64,000 bases of DNA from Duganella sp. BuS-21 (GCA_041874725.1 CP097466.1:2604001-2668000); one strand, 5' to 3'. Shown: positions 21,664-32,457, counted from the stretch's first letter. Notes: a model not told the origin generated them from the letters alone. Program-made: numbers and translations.

Positions 21664-23352
21664 TTAGGCTGCCACTTTGCCTTCGGCCGCTTCAACGCGC
21701 ACCAGCTGGCGGTTGACCGCGCTGAGCACCGCCTTGAACGAGGCGGTCAGGATGTTGCTGTCGATGGCCGCGCCGAACAGGGTCGGGCCGTTGGCCAGGC
21801 GCAGTTCGACATAGCAGGCCGCCTTGGCGTTGGCGCCCGAGCCGATCGAGTGCTCGTGGTAGTCCATCAGCTTGATATCCAGGCCCAGCGCATCGACAAA
21901 GGCGTCGATCGGGCCGTTGCCGCCGCCTTGCAGCGCCAGTGACGCACCGCGATGGATCATGGCGATGTCGATCTGCACCGGCTCGTCGCTGCTGGTGTCT
22001 TCCACCATTTTGTGCGACTGGTAGGCGTATGGAGAGCTCTGCTCGAAGTATTCCTTGTTGAAGATATCGTAGATGCCCTCGGAGGTGATTTCAAGGCCGG
22101 TCTGGTCGGCCACCGCCTGCACCGCGCGGCTGAATTCAATCTGCAGGCGGCGCGGCAGCACCAGGCCGAAGTCCTGCTCCAGCAAGTAGGCCATGCCGCC
22201 TTTGCCCGACTGGCTGTTGACGCGGATGACGGCGTCGTAGCTGCGGCCCAGGTCTTGCGGGTCGATCGGCAAATACGGGATCTCCCAGAGCGCGCCTTCG
22301 ACCTGCTTGGCGAAGCCTTTCTTGATCGCGTCCTGGTGCGAGCCGGAGAAGGCGGTGAATACCAGGTCGCCCACGTACGGGTGGCGCGGGTGTACCGGCA
22401 ATTGGTTGCATTCCTCGACCACCTTGCGCACTTCATCGATGTCGGAGAAGTCCAGGCCAGGATGCACGCCCTGGGTGTAGAGGTTGAGCGCCAGCGTCAC
22501 CAGGTCGACGTTGCCGGTGCGTTCGCCGTTGCCGAACAAGCAGCCTTCAACGCGGTCGGCGCCGGCCATCACGGCCAGTTCGGCCGAGGCCACGGCGGTG
22601 CCGCGGTCGTTGTGCGGGTGGACCGAGATGATCAGCGAATCACGGCGCGTCAGTTTGCGCGACATCCATTCGATCTGGTCGGCATAGACGTTGGGCGTGC
22701 TGCACTCCACGGTGGACGGCAGATTGATGATCAGCTTCCTGGACGGCGTCGGTTCGAAGATGGCGATGACGGCGTCGCAGATATGCTTGGAGAAGTCCAG
22801 CTCCGTGGTGGAGAACGATTCAGGCGTGTATTCATAGCCCCAGTCGGTGTCCGGATGCTGCTTGGTCAGTTCCTTCACCAGCTTGGCGCCGGTGGTGGCG
22901 ATGTTGGTGATCTCTTCGCGCGACATGCCGAAGACCACCTTGCGGAATACCGGCGCCACCGAGTTGTACAGGTGGACGATGGCGCGCTTGGCGCCGAGGC
23001 ACGATTCGACGGTGCGGCGGATCAGTTCATCGCGCGACTGGGTCAGCACGATGATGGTGACGTCGTCCGGAATGCGCTTTTCTTCCACCAGCTTGCGCAC
23101 GAAGTCGAAGTCGGTCTGCGAAGCCGAAGGGAAGCCGACTTCGATTTCCTTCAGGCCGATCTTGATCAGCAGGTCGAACATGCGCAGTTTTTTCTCGATG
23201 CTCATCGGCTCGATCAGGGCCTGGTTGCCGTCGCGCAGGTCGGTGCTCATCCAGATCGGCGGCTTGCTGATGATGGCGTTCGGCCAGGTACGGTCGGTCA
23301 ACTGGACGGCGGGGAAGGCGCGGTATTTGCTCGCTGGGTTCTGCAACATCAT
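21664..23352 (-). CDS. leuA: 2-isopropylmalate synthase LeuA
   Basis: LeuA condenses acetyl-CoA with 2-ketoisovalerate, the committed step of leucine synthesis. The 562-residue product starts at 23352, eight bases after AGGAG. It shows [13 protein letters not shown] and the metal-site HPHNDRG. The C-terminal regulatory domain includes [16 protein letters not shown] and VDS-like repeats, where leucine binds. It belongs to the longer ~560-residue class. Upstream lie two small leucine-rich reading frames, suggesting attenuation. It separates the egtDB half from the senABC half of the selenium/ergothioneine region and is likely a housekeeping bystander. Confidence 0.96.
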   Translation of the reverse strand: MMLQNPASKYRAFPAVQLTDRTWPNAIISKPPIWMSTDLRDGNQALIEPMSIEKKLRMFDLLIKIGLKEIEVGFPSASQTDFDFVRKLVEEKRIPDDVTIIVLTQSRDELIRRTVESCLGAKRAIVHLYNSVAPVFRKVVFGMSREEITNIATTGAKLVKELTKQHPDTDWGYEYTPESFSTTELDFSKHICDAVIAIFEPTPSRKLIINLPSTVECSTPNVYADQIEWMSRKLTRRDSLIISVHPHNDRGTAVASAELAVMAGADRVEGCLFGNGERTGNVDLVTLALNLYTQGVHPGLDFSDIDEVRKVVEECNQLPVHPRHPYVGDLVFTAFSGSHQDAIKKGFAKQVEGALWEIPYLPIDPQDLGRSYDAVIRVNSQSGKGGMAYLLEQDFGLVLPRRLQIEFSRAVQAVADQTGLEITSEGIYDIFNKEYFEQSSPYAYQSHKMVEDTSSDEPVQIDIAMIHRGASLALQGGGNGPIDAFVDALGLDIKLMDYHEHSIGSGANAKAACYVELRLANGPTLFGAAIDSNILTASFKAVLSAVNRQLVRVEAAEGKVAA

Positions 23353-23424
23353 GGGAATGCTCCTGGATCTAAAATGGGGTGTGCTAAGCGATGTGGCGAA
23401 AGGCTGCGGCGCGGCCACGGGATA

Positions 23425-23478
23425 CTAGGCGCGGCAACCGATCGGTAGTTTTAGCAGTAGCGACAAGGCTGGGAGCAT
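23425..23478 (-). CDS. Second leucine-rich mini-ORF in the leuA leader (17 codons)
   Basis: ATG at 23478 to TAG at 23425 encodes MLPALSLLLKLPIGCRA. Six of 17 residues are Leu, using CTC, TTG, CTG and three CTA codons. An AGGAAAG lies about ten bases upstream of the ATG. It is placed 72 bases before the leuA start, where a regulatory uORF would act. A hairpin with GGTTGC/GCAGCC ends follows its 3' end but has only a short T stretch. Its role in translation-coupled or attenuation control is inference. Confidence 0.5.
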   Translation of the reverse strand: MLPALSLLLKLPIGCRA

Positions 23479-23507
23479 CGGTACAACTTTCCTGGATTTT
23501 TGAGGCG

Positions 23508-23527
23508 GTGCGGCTTGTGGCCGGCAC
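23508..23527 (-). promoter_or_regulatory. Possible leader hairpin between the two leucine mini-ORFs
   Basis: On the minus strand GTGC-C-GGC and GCC-GCAC pair around the loop CACAA, giving a seven-pair stem with one bulged base. No U run follows, so it is not a classic terminator. It may be one of alternative leader structures controlled by ribosome stalling. Confidence 0.3.
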
Positions 23528-23548
23528 GGGGTACAACAGGGACGCGGA

Positions 23549-23635
23549 TTAAACGCGTGCTAGTAGACGCGCTGCTAGCGATAGGGCGCTGGCAGGCGAT
23601 AGCAGGAAAGCGGATAGGTGCAGATGCGAGGTCAT
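23549..23635 (-). CDS. leuL: leuA leader peptide, leucine/CUA-rich (28 codons)
   Basis: ATG at 23635 to TAA at 23549 encodes 28 residues: MTSHLHLSAFLLSP then ASALSLAARLLARV. Eight are Leu, and six of these use CTA, a codon almost absent from the large high-GC genes nearby. A CTA CTA pair lies just before the stop. This is the hallmark of a leucine-sensing attenuator. No clear Shine-Dalgarno is present; the predicted promoter would start the RNA at or near this ATG, so it may be leaderless. The family of leucine leaders in proteobacteria is known; this example is read directly from the sequence. Confidence 0.65.
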   Translation of the reverse strand: MTSHLHLSAFLLSPASALSLAARLLARV

Positions 23636-23641
23636 GCCTAG

Positions 23642-23671
23642 AATGTAAGCGATCCCCGCCGCAGTCGTCAA
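23642..23671 (-). promoter_or_regulatory. Predicted promoter of the leuA leader
   Basis: On the minus strand TTGACG (23671-23666) and TACATT (23647-23642) are separated by 18 bases; TTACAT gives a 17-base spacer. The expected transcription start falls about at the ATG of the 28-codon leader peptide (23635). Confidence 0.5.
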
Positions 23672-23704
23672 GCGAAATTGGCGGGTTGTCGTTTTGATAC
23701 CGAC

Positions 23705-24750
23705 TCAGTCGACGGTGACACGCGGCGCGCCGGCGGCCATGCGGCCGATGACGGCGGCTTCGCCGAAGCCTTCGCGGTGGAACAGGGCCAGCACTTCGTC
23801 CACGCTGGCGGCGTCGCAGGAGACCAGCAGGCCGCCCGAGGTTTGCGGGTCGGTCAGCAGCGAGTGCTGGGCCGGCGTGATGGTCTCGGCCAGCTGCACG
23901 TCCTTGCCGTAGGCGTCCCAGTTGCGGCCCGAGGCGCCGGTGAAGTAGCCATCGTGCGCCAGTTGCTCGACGCCCGGCAGCAGCGGGATCTGTTGCATGT
24001 GCAGCTGCGCTTCCAGCTTGGCGCCGCGCGCCAGTTCCAGCAGGTGGCCCAGCAGACCGAAGCCGGTGACGTCGGTCAGCGCGTGCACGCCGGCCAGTTC
24101 GGACAGCGCCTTGCCCGGTTTATTCAATTTGGTGGTGTTGGCGATCATGGCCTTGTAGCCTTCATCATCGAGCGCGCCTTTTTCAGCGCGGCCGACAGCA
24201 CGCCCACGCCCAGCGGTTTGCCCAGCACCAGCACGTCGCCGGCCTTGGCGTCGGCGTTGCGCTTGATCCTGGATGGGTGGATCAGGCCGAGGACCACCAG
24301 GCCGTAGATCGGCTCCACCGAATCGATGGTGTGGCCGCCGGCGATGGGAATGCCCGCTTCGGCGCAGATCGATTCGCCGCCCTTGATGATCTGGCCGATG
24401 GTTTCGATCGGCAGTTTGTTGATCGGCATGCCCACCAGGGCCAGCGCCATGATCGGCGTGCCGCCCATGGCGTAGACGTCGGAGATGGCGTTGGTGGCGG
24501 CAATGCGGCCAAAGTCGTAGGGATCGTCGACGATCGGCATGAAGAAGTCGGTGGTGGCGATCAGCGCCTGTTCGTCATTGAGCTTGTAGACGGCGGCATC
24601 GTCGGCCGTCTCAATACCGACCAGCAGTTCCTTCGGCACCGGGAAGCCGCTGGAGTTCTTCAGGATCTCGGACAGCACGCCGGGCGCGATTTTGCAGCCG
24701 CAGCCGCCGCCGTGGGAGAAGGAGGTCAATTTGATTGCTTCGTTGCTCAT
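23705..24750 (-). pseudogene. senC: SenC/SelD selenophosphate synthetase, with a one-base frameshift
   Basis: SelD-type enzymes make selenophosphate from selenide and ATP. From ATG 24750, nine bases after AAGG, the frame has catalytic Cys17 and Lys20 in SHGGGCGCK, the same positions as E. coli SelD, then the glycine-rich ATP region. At CTG AAA AAG the frame goes off ([11 protein letters not shown], stop). The rest continues in the -1 frame as [11 protein letters not shown] and ends LLTDPQTSGGLLVS. One G missing beside 24177-24183 explains it. The frame-corrected length is 348 residues, normal for the family. With senB 15 bases upstream and senA divergent, it should serve selenoneine synthesis. 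Sequencing error, pseudogene, or -1 recoding are the options. Confidence 0.88.
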
Positions 24751-24765
24751 GGTTTGCATCCTTGG

Positions 24766-25761
24766 TTAAGTCTTATGCAGCAGATTATCCACCAACTCCA
24801 GTAAAGCCGCTTGCTCGGCGGCCGGTGCGAACAGCGGGGCGCGGGCGTCGCACTGTGCCCGCAGCTGTCGATAAAAGTCGGTATCGGCGATGACGCGGTC
24901 GATCAGGCACGCCAGTGCGGCGGCGTCGCCGGGCGGGAAGTAGCCGGCGTAGTGCTGGCCCAACATGCCGCGATTGCCGCTGATGTCGCTGGCCAGCACC
25001 GGCACGCCGGCGCAGACGGCTTCGATGATGACGTTGGCGCCGCCTTCCATGTGGGAGGTGAGGGCCATGGCGCGACAGCGCTTGAGGCGCTGACGCGTGG
25101 CGGCGTGCGCCATGGGGCCGAGCCATTGGTAGCGCGGGCGCTGCGCGGCGGTGGCTTGCGCGGCCAGCGCCAGTGCCGGCTCCAGTGCGCCGCCGATGTG
25201 GATCAGCCGCGCCGACGGCGCCGTCACCAGCGCCGCCGCCTGCATGAAGGTGAGCGGGTCTTTTTCCTGACGCAGGTGGCCGATCATGGCGATGTCGGCG
25301 TGGCGCTGCGCGCCGGTCGCCGGGCGTAGTGTGGCTGCGGACTGGTAGATGACATGCGCTTTGCCGCGCAGCGGTGCCGGCAGCGCTTGCAGGCCGGCGT
25401 CTTGCAGCACCACCAGCGCGCTGGCCTGCCGTAGCGAGCGTTGGGCGTCGGCGTCGGTGTCGATGTCGCGATACAGGTCGGTGCCGGTCAGCAGCAGGAT
25501 GGAAGGGCGGTCGGGATGGCTGCGGGTCCACGCGTCCAGCGACGGCGCCGAGCGGCGCGCGTGCAGGGCGATCAGCAGGTCCGGCGGCGTGGGCAGGACC
25601 GATGCGCGCTGCGCTTCAGCGTCGGCCTCGGGCCACTGCTGGGTGATGGTCACGCGGTAGCGCGTGCGCAGGAATCGCGCCCAGCGGCTGGCGCTTTGCC
25701 AGTTGCCGTTGTTGGCCCGGGCCGACGCGGGACTGACGATCCAGATATGTGCTTTGCTCAC
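24766..25761 (-). CDS. senB: SenB selenosugar synthase (glycosyltransferase-like)
   Basis: SenB converts selenophosphate and a UDP-sugar into a selenosugar, the selenium donor for selenoneine. The 331-residue product starts with GTG at 25761. It is a GT-B glycosyltransferase: the N-terminal half begins [22 protein letters not shown]. The C-terminal half has the nucleotide-sugar motif [33 protein letters not shown]. The TGTDLYRDI motif lies between. Position supports the assignment: senC directly downstream, and senA divergent 34 bases away. No good ribosome site precedes the GTG. The general family is a TIGR-type putative glycosyltransferase; the SenB name follows the published pathway from memory. 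Confidence 0.85.
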   Translation of the reverse strand: MSKAHIWIVSPASARANNGNWQSASRWARFLRTRYRVTITQQWPEADAEAQRASVLPTPPDLLIALHARRSAPSLDAWTRSHPDRPSILLLTGTDLYRDIDTDADAQRSLRQASALVVLQDAGLQALPAPLRGKAHVIYQSAATLRPATGAQRHADIAMIGHLRQEKDPLTFMQAAALVTAPSARLIHIGGALEPALALAAQATAAQRPRYQWLGPMAHAATRQRLKRCRAMALTSHMEGGANVIIEAVCAGVPVLASDISGNRGMLGQHYAGYFPPGDAAALACLIDRVIADTDFYRQLRAQCDARAPLFAPAAEQAALLELVDNLLHKT

Positions 25762-25795
25762 TGGTGTTTTGCTTGAAAGTGGTTACAATCGGCGC
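25762..25795. promoter_or_regulatory. Divergent senB/senA promoter region (34 bp)
   Basis: Only 34 bases separate the two start codons. TACAAT (25784-25789) on the plus strand is a good -10 for senA, seven bases from the ATG. The -35 is poor, which may mean activator dependence. The senB promoter must overlap senA coding sequence or this gap. Confidence 0.45.
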
Positions 25796-26998
25796 ATGAC
25801 TTCCAGCTCTACTTCATTCAGGAACGCCACCTCGCAACAGTTGGCCCAGGCCCTGCAGCACGCGAGGGATTATACGCTGTCGCTGTTCGATTGCTTTGCC
25901 GCCGCCGGCATGGATGCGCCCGCGCGCGTGCCGCAGCTGCGCATCATCAACCCGCCGCTGTGGGAACTCGGGCACACGGCCTGGTTTGCCGAATGGTTCA
26001 TCCTGCGCGAGGCCAGCTCCAGCCACCCGGCCGACGCCAACGGCAACTGCCTGCTGACCAAGGGCGACGACTGGTTCGACTCCGCGCGCGTGCCGCACCG
26101 CAGCCGCTGGTCGCTGGACCTGCCCACCACCGGCGGCGTCAAGACCTACTGCCACGAAGTGCTGGACCGCGTGCTCGATAAACTGTCGCGCGAGCCCAAC
26201 ACCGATGAGGCGCTGTATCCCTATCGCCTGGCGCTGGCGCACGAGGACATGCACGGCGAAGCCTTCCTCTACACCTTGCAGACGTTGGGCCTGGCCGCGC
26301 CAACGCCGGCCAACGGCGAGCTGCTGACGATGTTCGCACCGTCCGAGATCGGCTTCCCCGGCGGCACGCTGCAACTGGGCAGCAAGGCCGGCGCCGGCTT
26401 CGTCTTCGACAACGAGCGCGAAGCGCACAGCTTCCATGTGGCGCCGTTTCGCATGGATAGCACCTTGGTGAGCAACGCCCAGTATGCAGATTTCGTCACC
26501 GATGGCGGCTATGACAACCGCCAGTTCTGGAGCCAGGCCGGCGCCGACTGGCTGATGCGGCAGGAGCGCTCCGCGCCGCGCTACTGGCAGCGCGAGGGTG
26601 CGCAATGGCGCACCATGCGCTTTGGGAAGCTGTCCACACTGGCCGGCACGGAGCCGGTACGCCACGTGAATCTATATGAAGCCCAGGCCTATTGCGCCTG
26701 GGCCGGACGCCGCCTGCCTACAGAGGCGGAGTGGGAGTACGCGGCCTTGTCCGGCCATCCGGCGTTCCGCTGGGGGCAATTGTGGGAGTGGACGGCGTCG
26801 CCGTTCGAGCCTTATCCGGAGTTCAAGGCGGACCGCTATCTTGAGTATTCCGAGCCCTGGTTCCACACGCACCAGACCTTGCGCGGCGCTTCCTTCGCCA
26901 CGCCATCGCGTTTTGGCTCGGCCAGATTCCGGAATTTCTACGCTCCGGAACGCGACGATATCTTTGCAGGTTTCCGCACCTGCTCCTGGCCCGGATAG
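25796..26998 (+). CDS. senA: SenA selenoneine synthase (EgtB-like non-haem iron enzyme)
   Basis: SenA joins hercynine and the SenB selenosugar oxidatively, giving the precursor of selenoneine. The 400-residue product starts at 25796. It has an N-terminal DinB-like domain with putative iron ligands in WELGHTAWF and [10 protein letters not shown], then an FGE-like domain with [33 protein letters not shown] and [19 protein letters not shown]. It is clearly a paralogue of egtB at 19404-20591 but distinct (HEDMHGE against HEQQHQE). TACAAT at 25784-25789 would place transcription start at the ATG, so the mRNA may be leaderless. Hercynine would come from EgtD at 18466. Confidence 0.87.
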   Translation: MTSSSTSFRNATSQQLAQALQHARDYTLSLFDCFAAAGMDAPARVPQLRIINPPLWELGHTAWFAEWFILREASSSHPADANGNCLLTKGDDWFDSARVPHRSRWSLDLPTTGGVKTYCHEVLDRVLDKLSREPNTDEALYPYRLALAHEDMHGEAFLYTLQTLGLAAPTPANGELLTMFAPSEIGFPGGTLQLGSKAGAGFVFDNEREAHSFHVAPFRMDSTLVSNAQYADFVTDGGYDNRQFWSQAGADWLMRQERSAPRYWQREGAQWRTMRFGKLSTLAGTEPVRHVNLYEAQAYCAWAGRRLPTEAEWEYAALSGHPAFRWGQLWEWTASPFEPYPEFKADRYLEYSEPWFHTHQTLRGASFATPSRFGSARFRNFYAPERDDIFAGFRTCSWPG

Positions 26999-27059
26999 TT
27001 TCGCTTTTACGCGGTGCTCTGCTATGCTTTTTGTTTTCGATAGCCATGGGCGCCCATAT

Positions 27060-28340
<1,281 letters not shown>

Positions 28341-28419
28341 TACAGCAGTAATCGCTTGCACGCAGCATGTTGCTTATCACATAATTGAAAAATAATTATG
28401 ATGATGGGGAGGGTGCTGC

Positions 28420-30240
28420 ATGAAGCGTGTATTCAAATGGCTGGCGATTGCGCTGGCCACCATCGTGTTGGTGATCGCTGCCTTGATCGCCCACACGATT
28501 TATTTCAAGCCGGTGAAGCTGGACTGGTTCTACACCAAGGTGTTTGCGGCATTCGCCATCGACAGCCCTGAAATGCTGTCGTCGATGCGCATCCTGCCCG
28601 GCTGGGCGGACTTCTACAGCGCCAAGCTGGATGACGCCTCGCCGGCGCACGAACAGGAGATGCTGGACCTGACAAAGGACAGCCTGGCCACCATCAAGCA
28701 GTACGACCGCGAAAAGCTCGATAGCGAAGGCCGCCTGTCTTACGACACGCTGACCTACTTCCTGCAAATCCAGGCCGACGGCGAAGCCTACGACAAGCAC
28801 AATTTCCCTGTGAACCAGATGCAGGGCGTGCAAAGCGCGCTGCCGGACTTCATGGTGCAGGTGCACCAGGTGACCAGCAAGGCCGAGGCGGAAAGCTATA
28901 TCGCCCGCCTGACGCTGTTCCCGACCAAATTCAACCAGCTGACCGAAGGCCTGCGTCTGCGCGAGACGCGCGGCATCATCCCGCCGCGCTTCACGGTGGA
29001 GAAGGTGCTCAAACAGATGAACGGCATGATCGCCGTGGCGCCGGAGCAGCATCCGCTGTACGTCAGCTTCAAGGAAAAGCTGGGCAAGATCCCGGCCGAC
29101 AAAGTGGATGCGGAAACGCGCACACGCCTGCTGGCGTCGGCCGCCGCTGCCGTCAAGGATCAGGTGTATCCCGCCTATCGCGGCCTGATCGCCTACTTCA
29201 CGGCGCTCTCGCCCAAGGCCAAAGAGAACAACGGCGCCTGGAGCCTGCCAAACGGCGATGCCTTCTATGCCTGGGCGGTGCGCATGCACACCACCACCGA
29301 CATGACGCCGCAGCAGGTGCATGATCTGGGCCTGGCCGAAGTTGCGCGGGTGAGTGCGGAGATGGATGAGATTCTCAAATCGCAGGGACTGAACGACGGC
29401 ACCATCGGCGCGCGCGTGCAGCAGCTGGCGCGTTCGCCGGAACAGCAGTACCCGAACACGCCGGAAGGCAAGAGGGCCATGCTGGCGCAATATCAGGTGA
29501 TACTGGATGAAGTGAACAAGGGCCTGGACAGCGCCTTCGATATCCGTCCCAAGCTGGGCGTGAAGGTGGAGCAGGTGCCGCCGTCGTCGGAAGCGACCGC
29601 GCCGGGCGCCTACTACATGCAGGGAGCGTTCGACGGCACGCGTCCGGGCGTGTTCTACGCGAACATGCGCAATCCGGGCGACACGCCGAAGTTCGCCATG
29701 CGCACGCTGGCTTATCATGAGGGCATACCTGGCCACCACTTCCAGGTGACGATCGCGCAGGAAATGGAGGGCGTGCCGTTCTTCCGTCGCGTGCTGCCGT
29801 TCACCGCGTATCAGGAAGGGTGGGCGCTGTATTCGGAGCGGCTGGCGTACGAGATGGGCTTCCAGAAAACGCCGCTGGATAACCTGGGCCGCCTGCGCGA
29901 CGAAATGATGCGCGCCACGCGCCTGGTGGTCGACTCGGGCATCCACTACAAGCACTGGACGCGCGAGCAGGCCATCACCTACATGATGGACAACACCGGC
30001 ATGGCCGAAGGCGATGTGACGGCGGAGATCGAGCGTTACTTTGTCGATCCCGGCCAGGCGCTGGCCTACAAGGTGGGCATGCTGAAGATCCTGGCCTTGC
30101 GCGAGCACGCCAGGCAGGAACTTGGCGCCAAGTTTGACCTGAGGCAGTTCCACAACGAGGTGCTGTCGCACGGCGCGTTGCCGTTGTCGGTGCTGGAGCG
30201 GGTGATCAACGACTGGATCGCGAAGCGGAAGCAGGCATGA
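28420..30240 (+). CDS. DUF885 family zinc peptidase-like protein
   Basis: A 606-residue protein anchored by an N-terminal hydrophobic segment (WLAIALATIVLVIAALIAH). Residues near 433 carry HEGIPGHHFQ, an HExxH-like zinc site with the adjacent AYQEGWALYSERLAYEMG helix supplying the third ligand. This is the DUF885 pattern. Family members are putative carboxypeptidases, and the true substrate is not known. A GGGGAGGG ribosome site precedes the ATG. The stop overlaps the start of the glycosyltransferase gene (ATGA). Confidence 0.88.
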   Translation: MKRVFKWLAIALATIVLVIAALIAHTIYFKPVKLDWFYTKVFAAFAIDSPEMLSSMRILPGWADFYSAKLDDASPAHEQEMLDLTKDSLATIKQYDREKLDSEGRLSYDTLTYFLQIQADGEAYDKHNFPVNQMQGVQSALPDFMVQVHQVTSKAEAESYIARLTLFPTKFNQLTEGLRLRETRGIIPPRFTVEKVLKQMNGMIAVAPEQHPLYVSFKEKLGKIPADKVDAETRTRLLASAAAAVKDQVYPAYRGLIAYFTALSPKAKENNGAWSLPNGDAFYAWAVRMHTTTDMTPQQVHDLGLAEVARVSAEMDEILKSQGLNDGTIGARVQQLARSPEQQYPNTPEGKRAMLAQYQVILDEVNKGLDSAFDIRPKLGVKVEQVPPSSEATAPGAYYMQGAFDGTRPGVFYANMRNPGDTPKFAMRTLAYHEGIPGHHFQVTIAQEMEGVPFFRRVLPFTAYQEGWALYSERLAYEMGFQKTPLDNLGRLRDEMMRATRLVVDSGIHYKHWTREQAITYMMDNTGMAEGDVTAEIERYFVDPGQALAYKVGMLKILALREHARQELGAKFDLRQFHNEVLSHGALPLSVLERVINDWIAKRKQA

Positions 30241-31499
30241 AGATAGGGCTGCAAACCTGGGGTAGCCATGGCGATATCCGGCCGTTCATCGCCTTGGCGG
30301 AGGGTTTGCAGCAGGCCGGCCATGAAGTTACGCTGCTGATCACCTGCGTCGACAGCGCGATCTATGAAAGCGTCACGTCGGCTTCCGGCGTGAAGATACG
30401 GGTGCTCGCCTCGCCGGTGAACGACGCCGCGAGGGCCGAGCAGGTGGGCATGGCTGCTATCAAGATCAGCAATCCGCTGACGCAGATGAAGATGCTGCTG
30501 GACGAATGTTTCGTGCCGTCGGAGGAGCAGATGTTCGCGGCCGCGCAGGAGCTGGCGGCGGAGTCGGACCTGCTGATCGGTCATTACTTCATGTATCCGC
30601 TGCGGGTGGCGGCGGAGCACGCGGGCAAGCCGTATGCGAGCGTGCTGCTGTCGCATGTGGCGGTGCCGAGCGCTTACAGTCATCCGATGGGCGTGCCGTT
30701 CGGGCAGGGCTTTCTGTGGTGGGTGAGCAAACTGGCTTTGCACAAGGTGGCGGGTCCGTATCCTAACCGTCTGCGCGCGCGGCTGGGCATGGCGCCGGTG
30801 AAGGATTTCGTGACCGAGGTATGGCTGTCGAATTGGTTGACGCTGGTCGCGGTCAGCCCGCAGCTGTGCGAGCGGCAGCCGGATTGGGCGCCATTTTTAC
30901 AGGTGAGCGGCTTCCTCGACATGCCCAATATGCAGTTGGAAGGCAGCCTGACGGCGGAGGTGGAAGCCTTCCTCGCGGCGGGCGAGCCGCCGGTGTACAT
31001 GACCTTCGGCAGCTGGACGCCGCGCGAAGTCGCCAGCCAGTCCGAGAACCTGCGCTTGTTTATCGAAGCGGCGAAACTTGCCGGCTGCCGTGCCATCGTG
31101 CAAACGCATGATGCGTCGGCATGCGGTTTTGTTTCGGATGAGCGAGTGTTGTACGTGTCGGCATCGCCGCATCATTTGATCTTCCCACGCTGTGCGGCGG
31201 TGGTGCATCATGGCGGCGCCGGCACCACGCAATCGGCCACGCTGGCGGGCAAGCCGTCGGTGGTGGTGGCGCACATCAGCGAGCAAGAGCACTGGTGCGA
31301 GGAGCTAATTCGGCTGGGCATCGCCGCGAAGCTGACGCACCGGCGCAGCGTGACGGCCAAGCAGCTGGCCGCGCGCATCCAGTCGTTGCGGCCCGAGATG
31401 CAATCGCGTGCGGCCGCCGTGGCGGAGGCGATGGCGGGGGAGCACGGCGTCGCCACCGCCATGCGACTCATCAACGATCGTATGAAAGCCAGACCATGA
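30237..31499 (+). CDS. GT1/MGT-type glycosyltransferase
   Basis: A 420-residue GT-B enzyme of the UDP-glucosyltransferase/MGT class. The N-terminal half opens MKIGLQTWGSHGDIRPFIALAEGL. The nucleotide-sugar site in the C-terminal half reads PRCAAVVHHGGAGTTQSATLAGKPSVV near residue 323. Such enzymes glycosylate lipids, sterols or antibiotics; the acceptor is not evident. It is translationally coupled to the DUF885 gene by a four-base overlap. No biosynthetic cluster surrounds it, so a role in detoxification or envelope lipids is only a guess. Confidence 0.85.
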   Translation: MKIGLQTWGSHGDIRPFIALAEGLQQAGHEVTLLITCVDSAIYESVTSASGVKIRVLASPVNDAARAEQVGMAAIKISNPLTQMKMLLDECFVPSEEQMFAAAQELAAESDLLIGHYFMYPLRVAAEHAGKPYASVLLSHVAVPSAYSHPMGVPFGQGFLWWVSKLALHKVAGPYPNRLRARLGMAPVKDFVTEVWLSNWLTLVAVSPQLCERQPDWAPFLQVSGFLDMPNMQLEGSLTAEVEAFLAAGEPPVYMTFGSWTPREVASQSENLRLFIEAAKLAGCRAIVQTHDASACGFVSDERVLYVSASPHHLIFPRCAAVVHHGGAGTTQSATLAGKPSVVVAHISEQEHWCEELIRLGIAAKLTHRRSVTAKQLAARIQSLRPEMQSRAAAVAEAMAGEHGVATAMRLINDRMKARP

Positions 31500-31586
31500 C
31501 CAAGGACTTGCCGATCTGGACGGTGAGTATGCGCGTATCATCGATACCGCAACCTTGCTGCGGTTGGATTACCGGAGAGTTTGAAC

Positions 31587-31793
31587 ATGAATTTTGATTG
31601 GCATGGCGGTGAGATTTTGCGCTCAACGGAAATCGATGCGGGCTACCGAAACACGCAAAACGTTCGGCGCTTTCTTTCCCGTGAATGTGGACCACATTTC
31701 AAATTTGACCGTGAATTCATGGCATGGGTGCGCAATGGCGAGGCCAAGAACATGGGGGACGTTGCAGACCAATGGACGCGAGGCCGCACATGA
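31587..31793 (+). CDS. Small DUF6434-like protein
   Basis: A 68-residue protein with a GGAG site nine bases before the ATG at 31587. The sequence FDWHGGEILRSTEIDAGYRNTQNVRRFL, then GPHFKFDREFMAWVRNG, resembles the short DUF6434/SAP-linked domain seen in many proteobacteria. Function is unknown. Its stop overlaps the next start (ATGA). Confidence 0.6.
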   Translation: MNFDWHGGEILRSTEIDAGYRNTQNVRRFLSRECGPHFKFDREFMAWVRNGEAKNMGDVADQWTRGRT

Positions 31794-32128
31794 CGATGTG
31801 GCCTAAAGGTCTCGTTGTGGCCGTTCACTACAAGGTCAACGATAATGTGTCCGAACGATTGGTGGAAGCGGTAACGAACCCGCTTGAGAAAGTATTGCGC
31901 GGCATCGAGCGGGTGGAGGAAATCAATACCAGCACCACCCACTACAGCGTTGAAGCCGAGATCCGATTCAAAGATGAAACGACGCAGCACGATTTGGCGA
32001 CCGTCACCAAGCACATCGAGCATGTCAATTTTGGCGAACAGGTTCAGATCATTTCGCGCACCGCAGAGCTGCGGCCGCCCAGGCTGTCGTTCGACGATCA
32101 GGAGTGGAAGGCTGGCGACTCGAAATGA
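31790..32128 (+). CDS. Hypothetical protein between DUF6434 and YnfA genes
   Basis: A 112-residue soluble, mixed alpha/beta protein beginning [21 protein letters not shown] do not recognise the family. Its start overlaps the upstream stop, and its stop (TGA at 32126-32128) overlaps the YnfA ATG at 32125. All three genes therefore seem translationally coupled. The tight coupling argues it is a real gene. Confidence 0.6.
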   Translation: MTMWPKGLVVAVHYKVNDNVSERLVEAVTNPLEKVLRGIERVEEINTSTTHYSVEAEIRFKDETTQHDLATVTKHIEHVNFGEQVQIISRTAELRPPRLSFDDQEWKAGDSK

Positions 32129-32457
32129 CAGATATCTTTAGAATTGCTGCGTTGTTTTTCGTGACCGCGCTTGCTGAAATTGTTGGCTGCTATTTGCCTT
32201 GGCTTGTGCTCAAGCAGGGCAAGTCGGCTTGCTTGCTGGTGCCTGCGGCGGCGTCGCTGGCGCTGTTTGCGTGGCTGTTGACTTTGCATCCCGCTGCGGC
32301 TGGTCGAACCTATGCGGCTTACGGCGGAGCTTATATTTGTGTGGCGTTGTTGTGGCTCAGGTTTGTCGATGGTGTGGCGTTGAGTCGCTTCGATGCGGCT
32401 GGGGCGGCGTTGGCGCTGGTGGGCATGGCGGTTATCGCCTTGCAGCCGGGGCACTGA
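32125..32457 (+). CDS. YnfA/UPF0060 family membrane protein
   Basis: A 110-residue membrane protein with four hydrophobic helices and the family signatures [32 protein letters not shown] and LIG-type final helix (LVGMAVIAL). The family is related to small multidrug-resistance proteins, and the transported compound is unknown. The length is normal. It is the third gene of a coupled trio. Confidence 0.9.
   Translation: MTDIFRIAALFFVTALAEIVGCYLPWLVLKQGKSACLLVPAAASLALFAWLLTLHPAAAGRTYAAYGGAYICVALLWLRFVDGVALSRFDAAGAALALVGMAVIALQPGH

Noticed and set aside
24177..24183. Programmed -1 frameshift in senC
   Set aside because: The heptamer is G AAA AAG rather than A AAA AAG, no clear stimulatory hairpin was identified, and two other genes show the same error type. 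Kept only as a minor alternative.
25664..25795. 44-residue N-terminal extension of senA
   Set aside because: It would overlap the divergent senB start, has no ribosome site and is not part of the EgtB-like fold.
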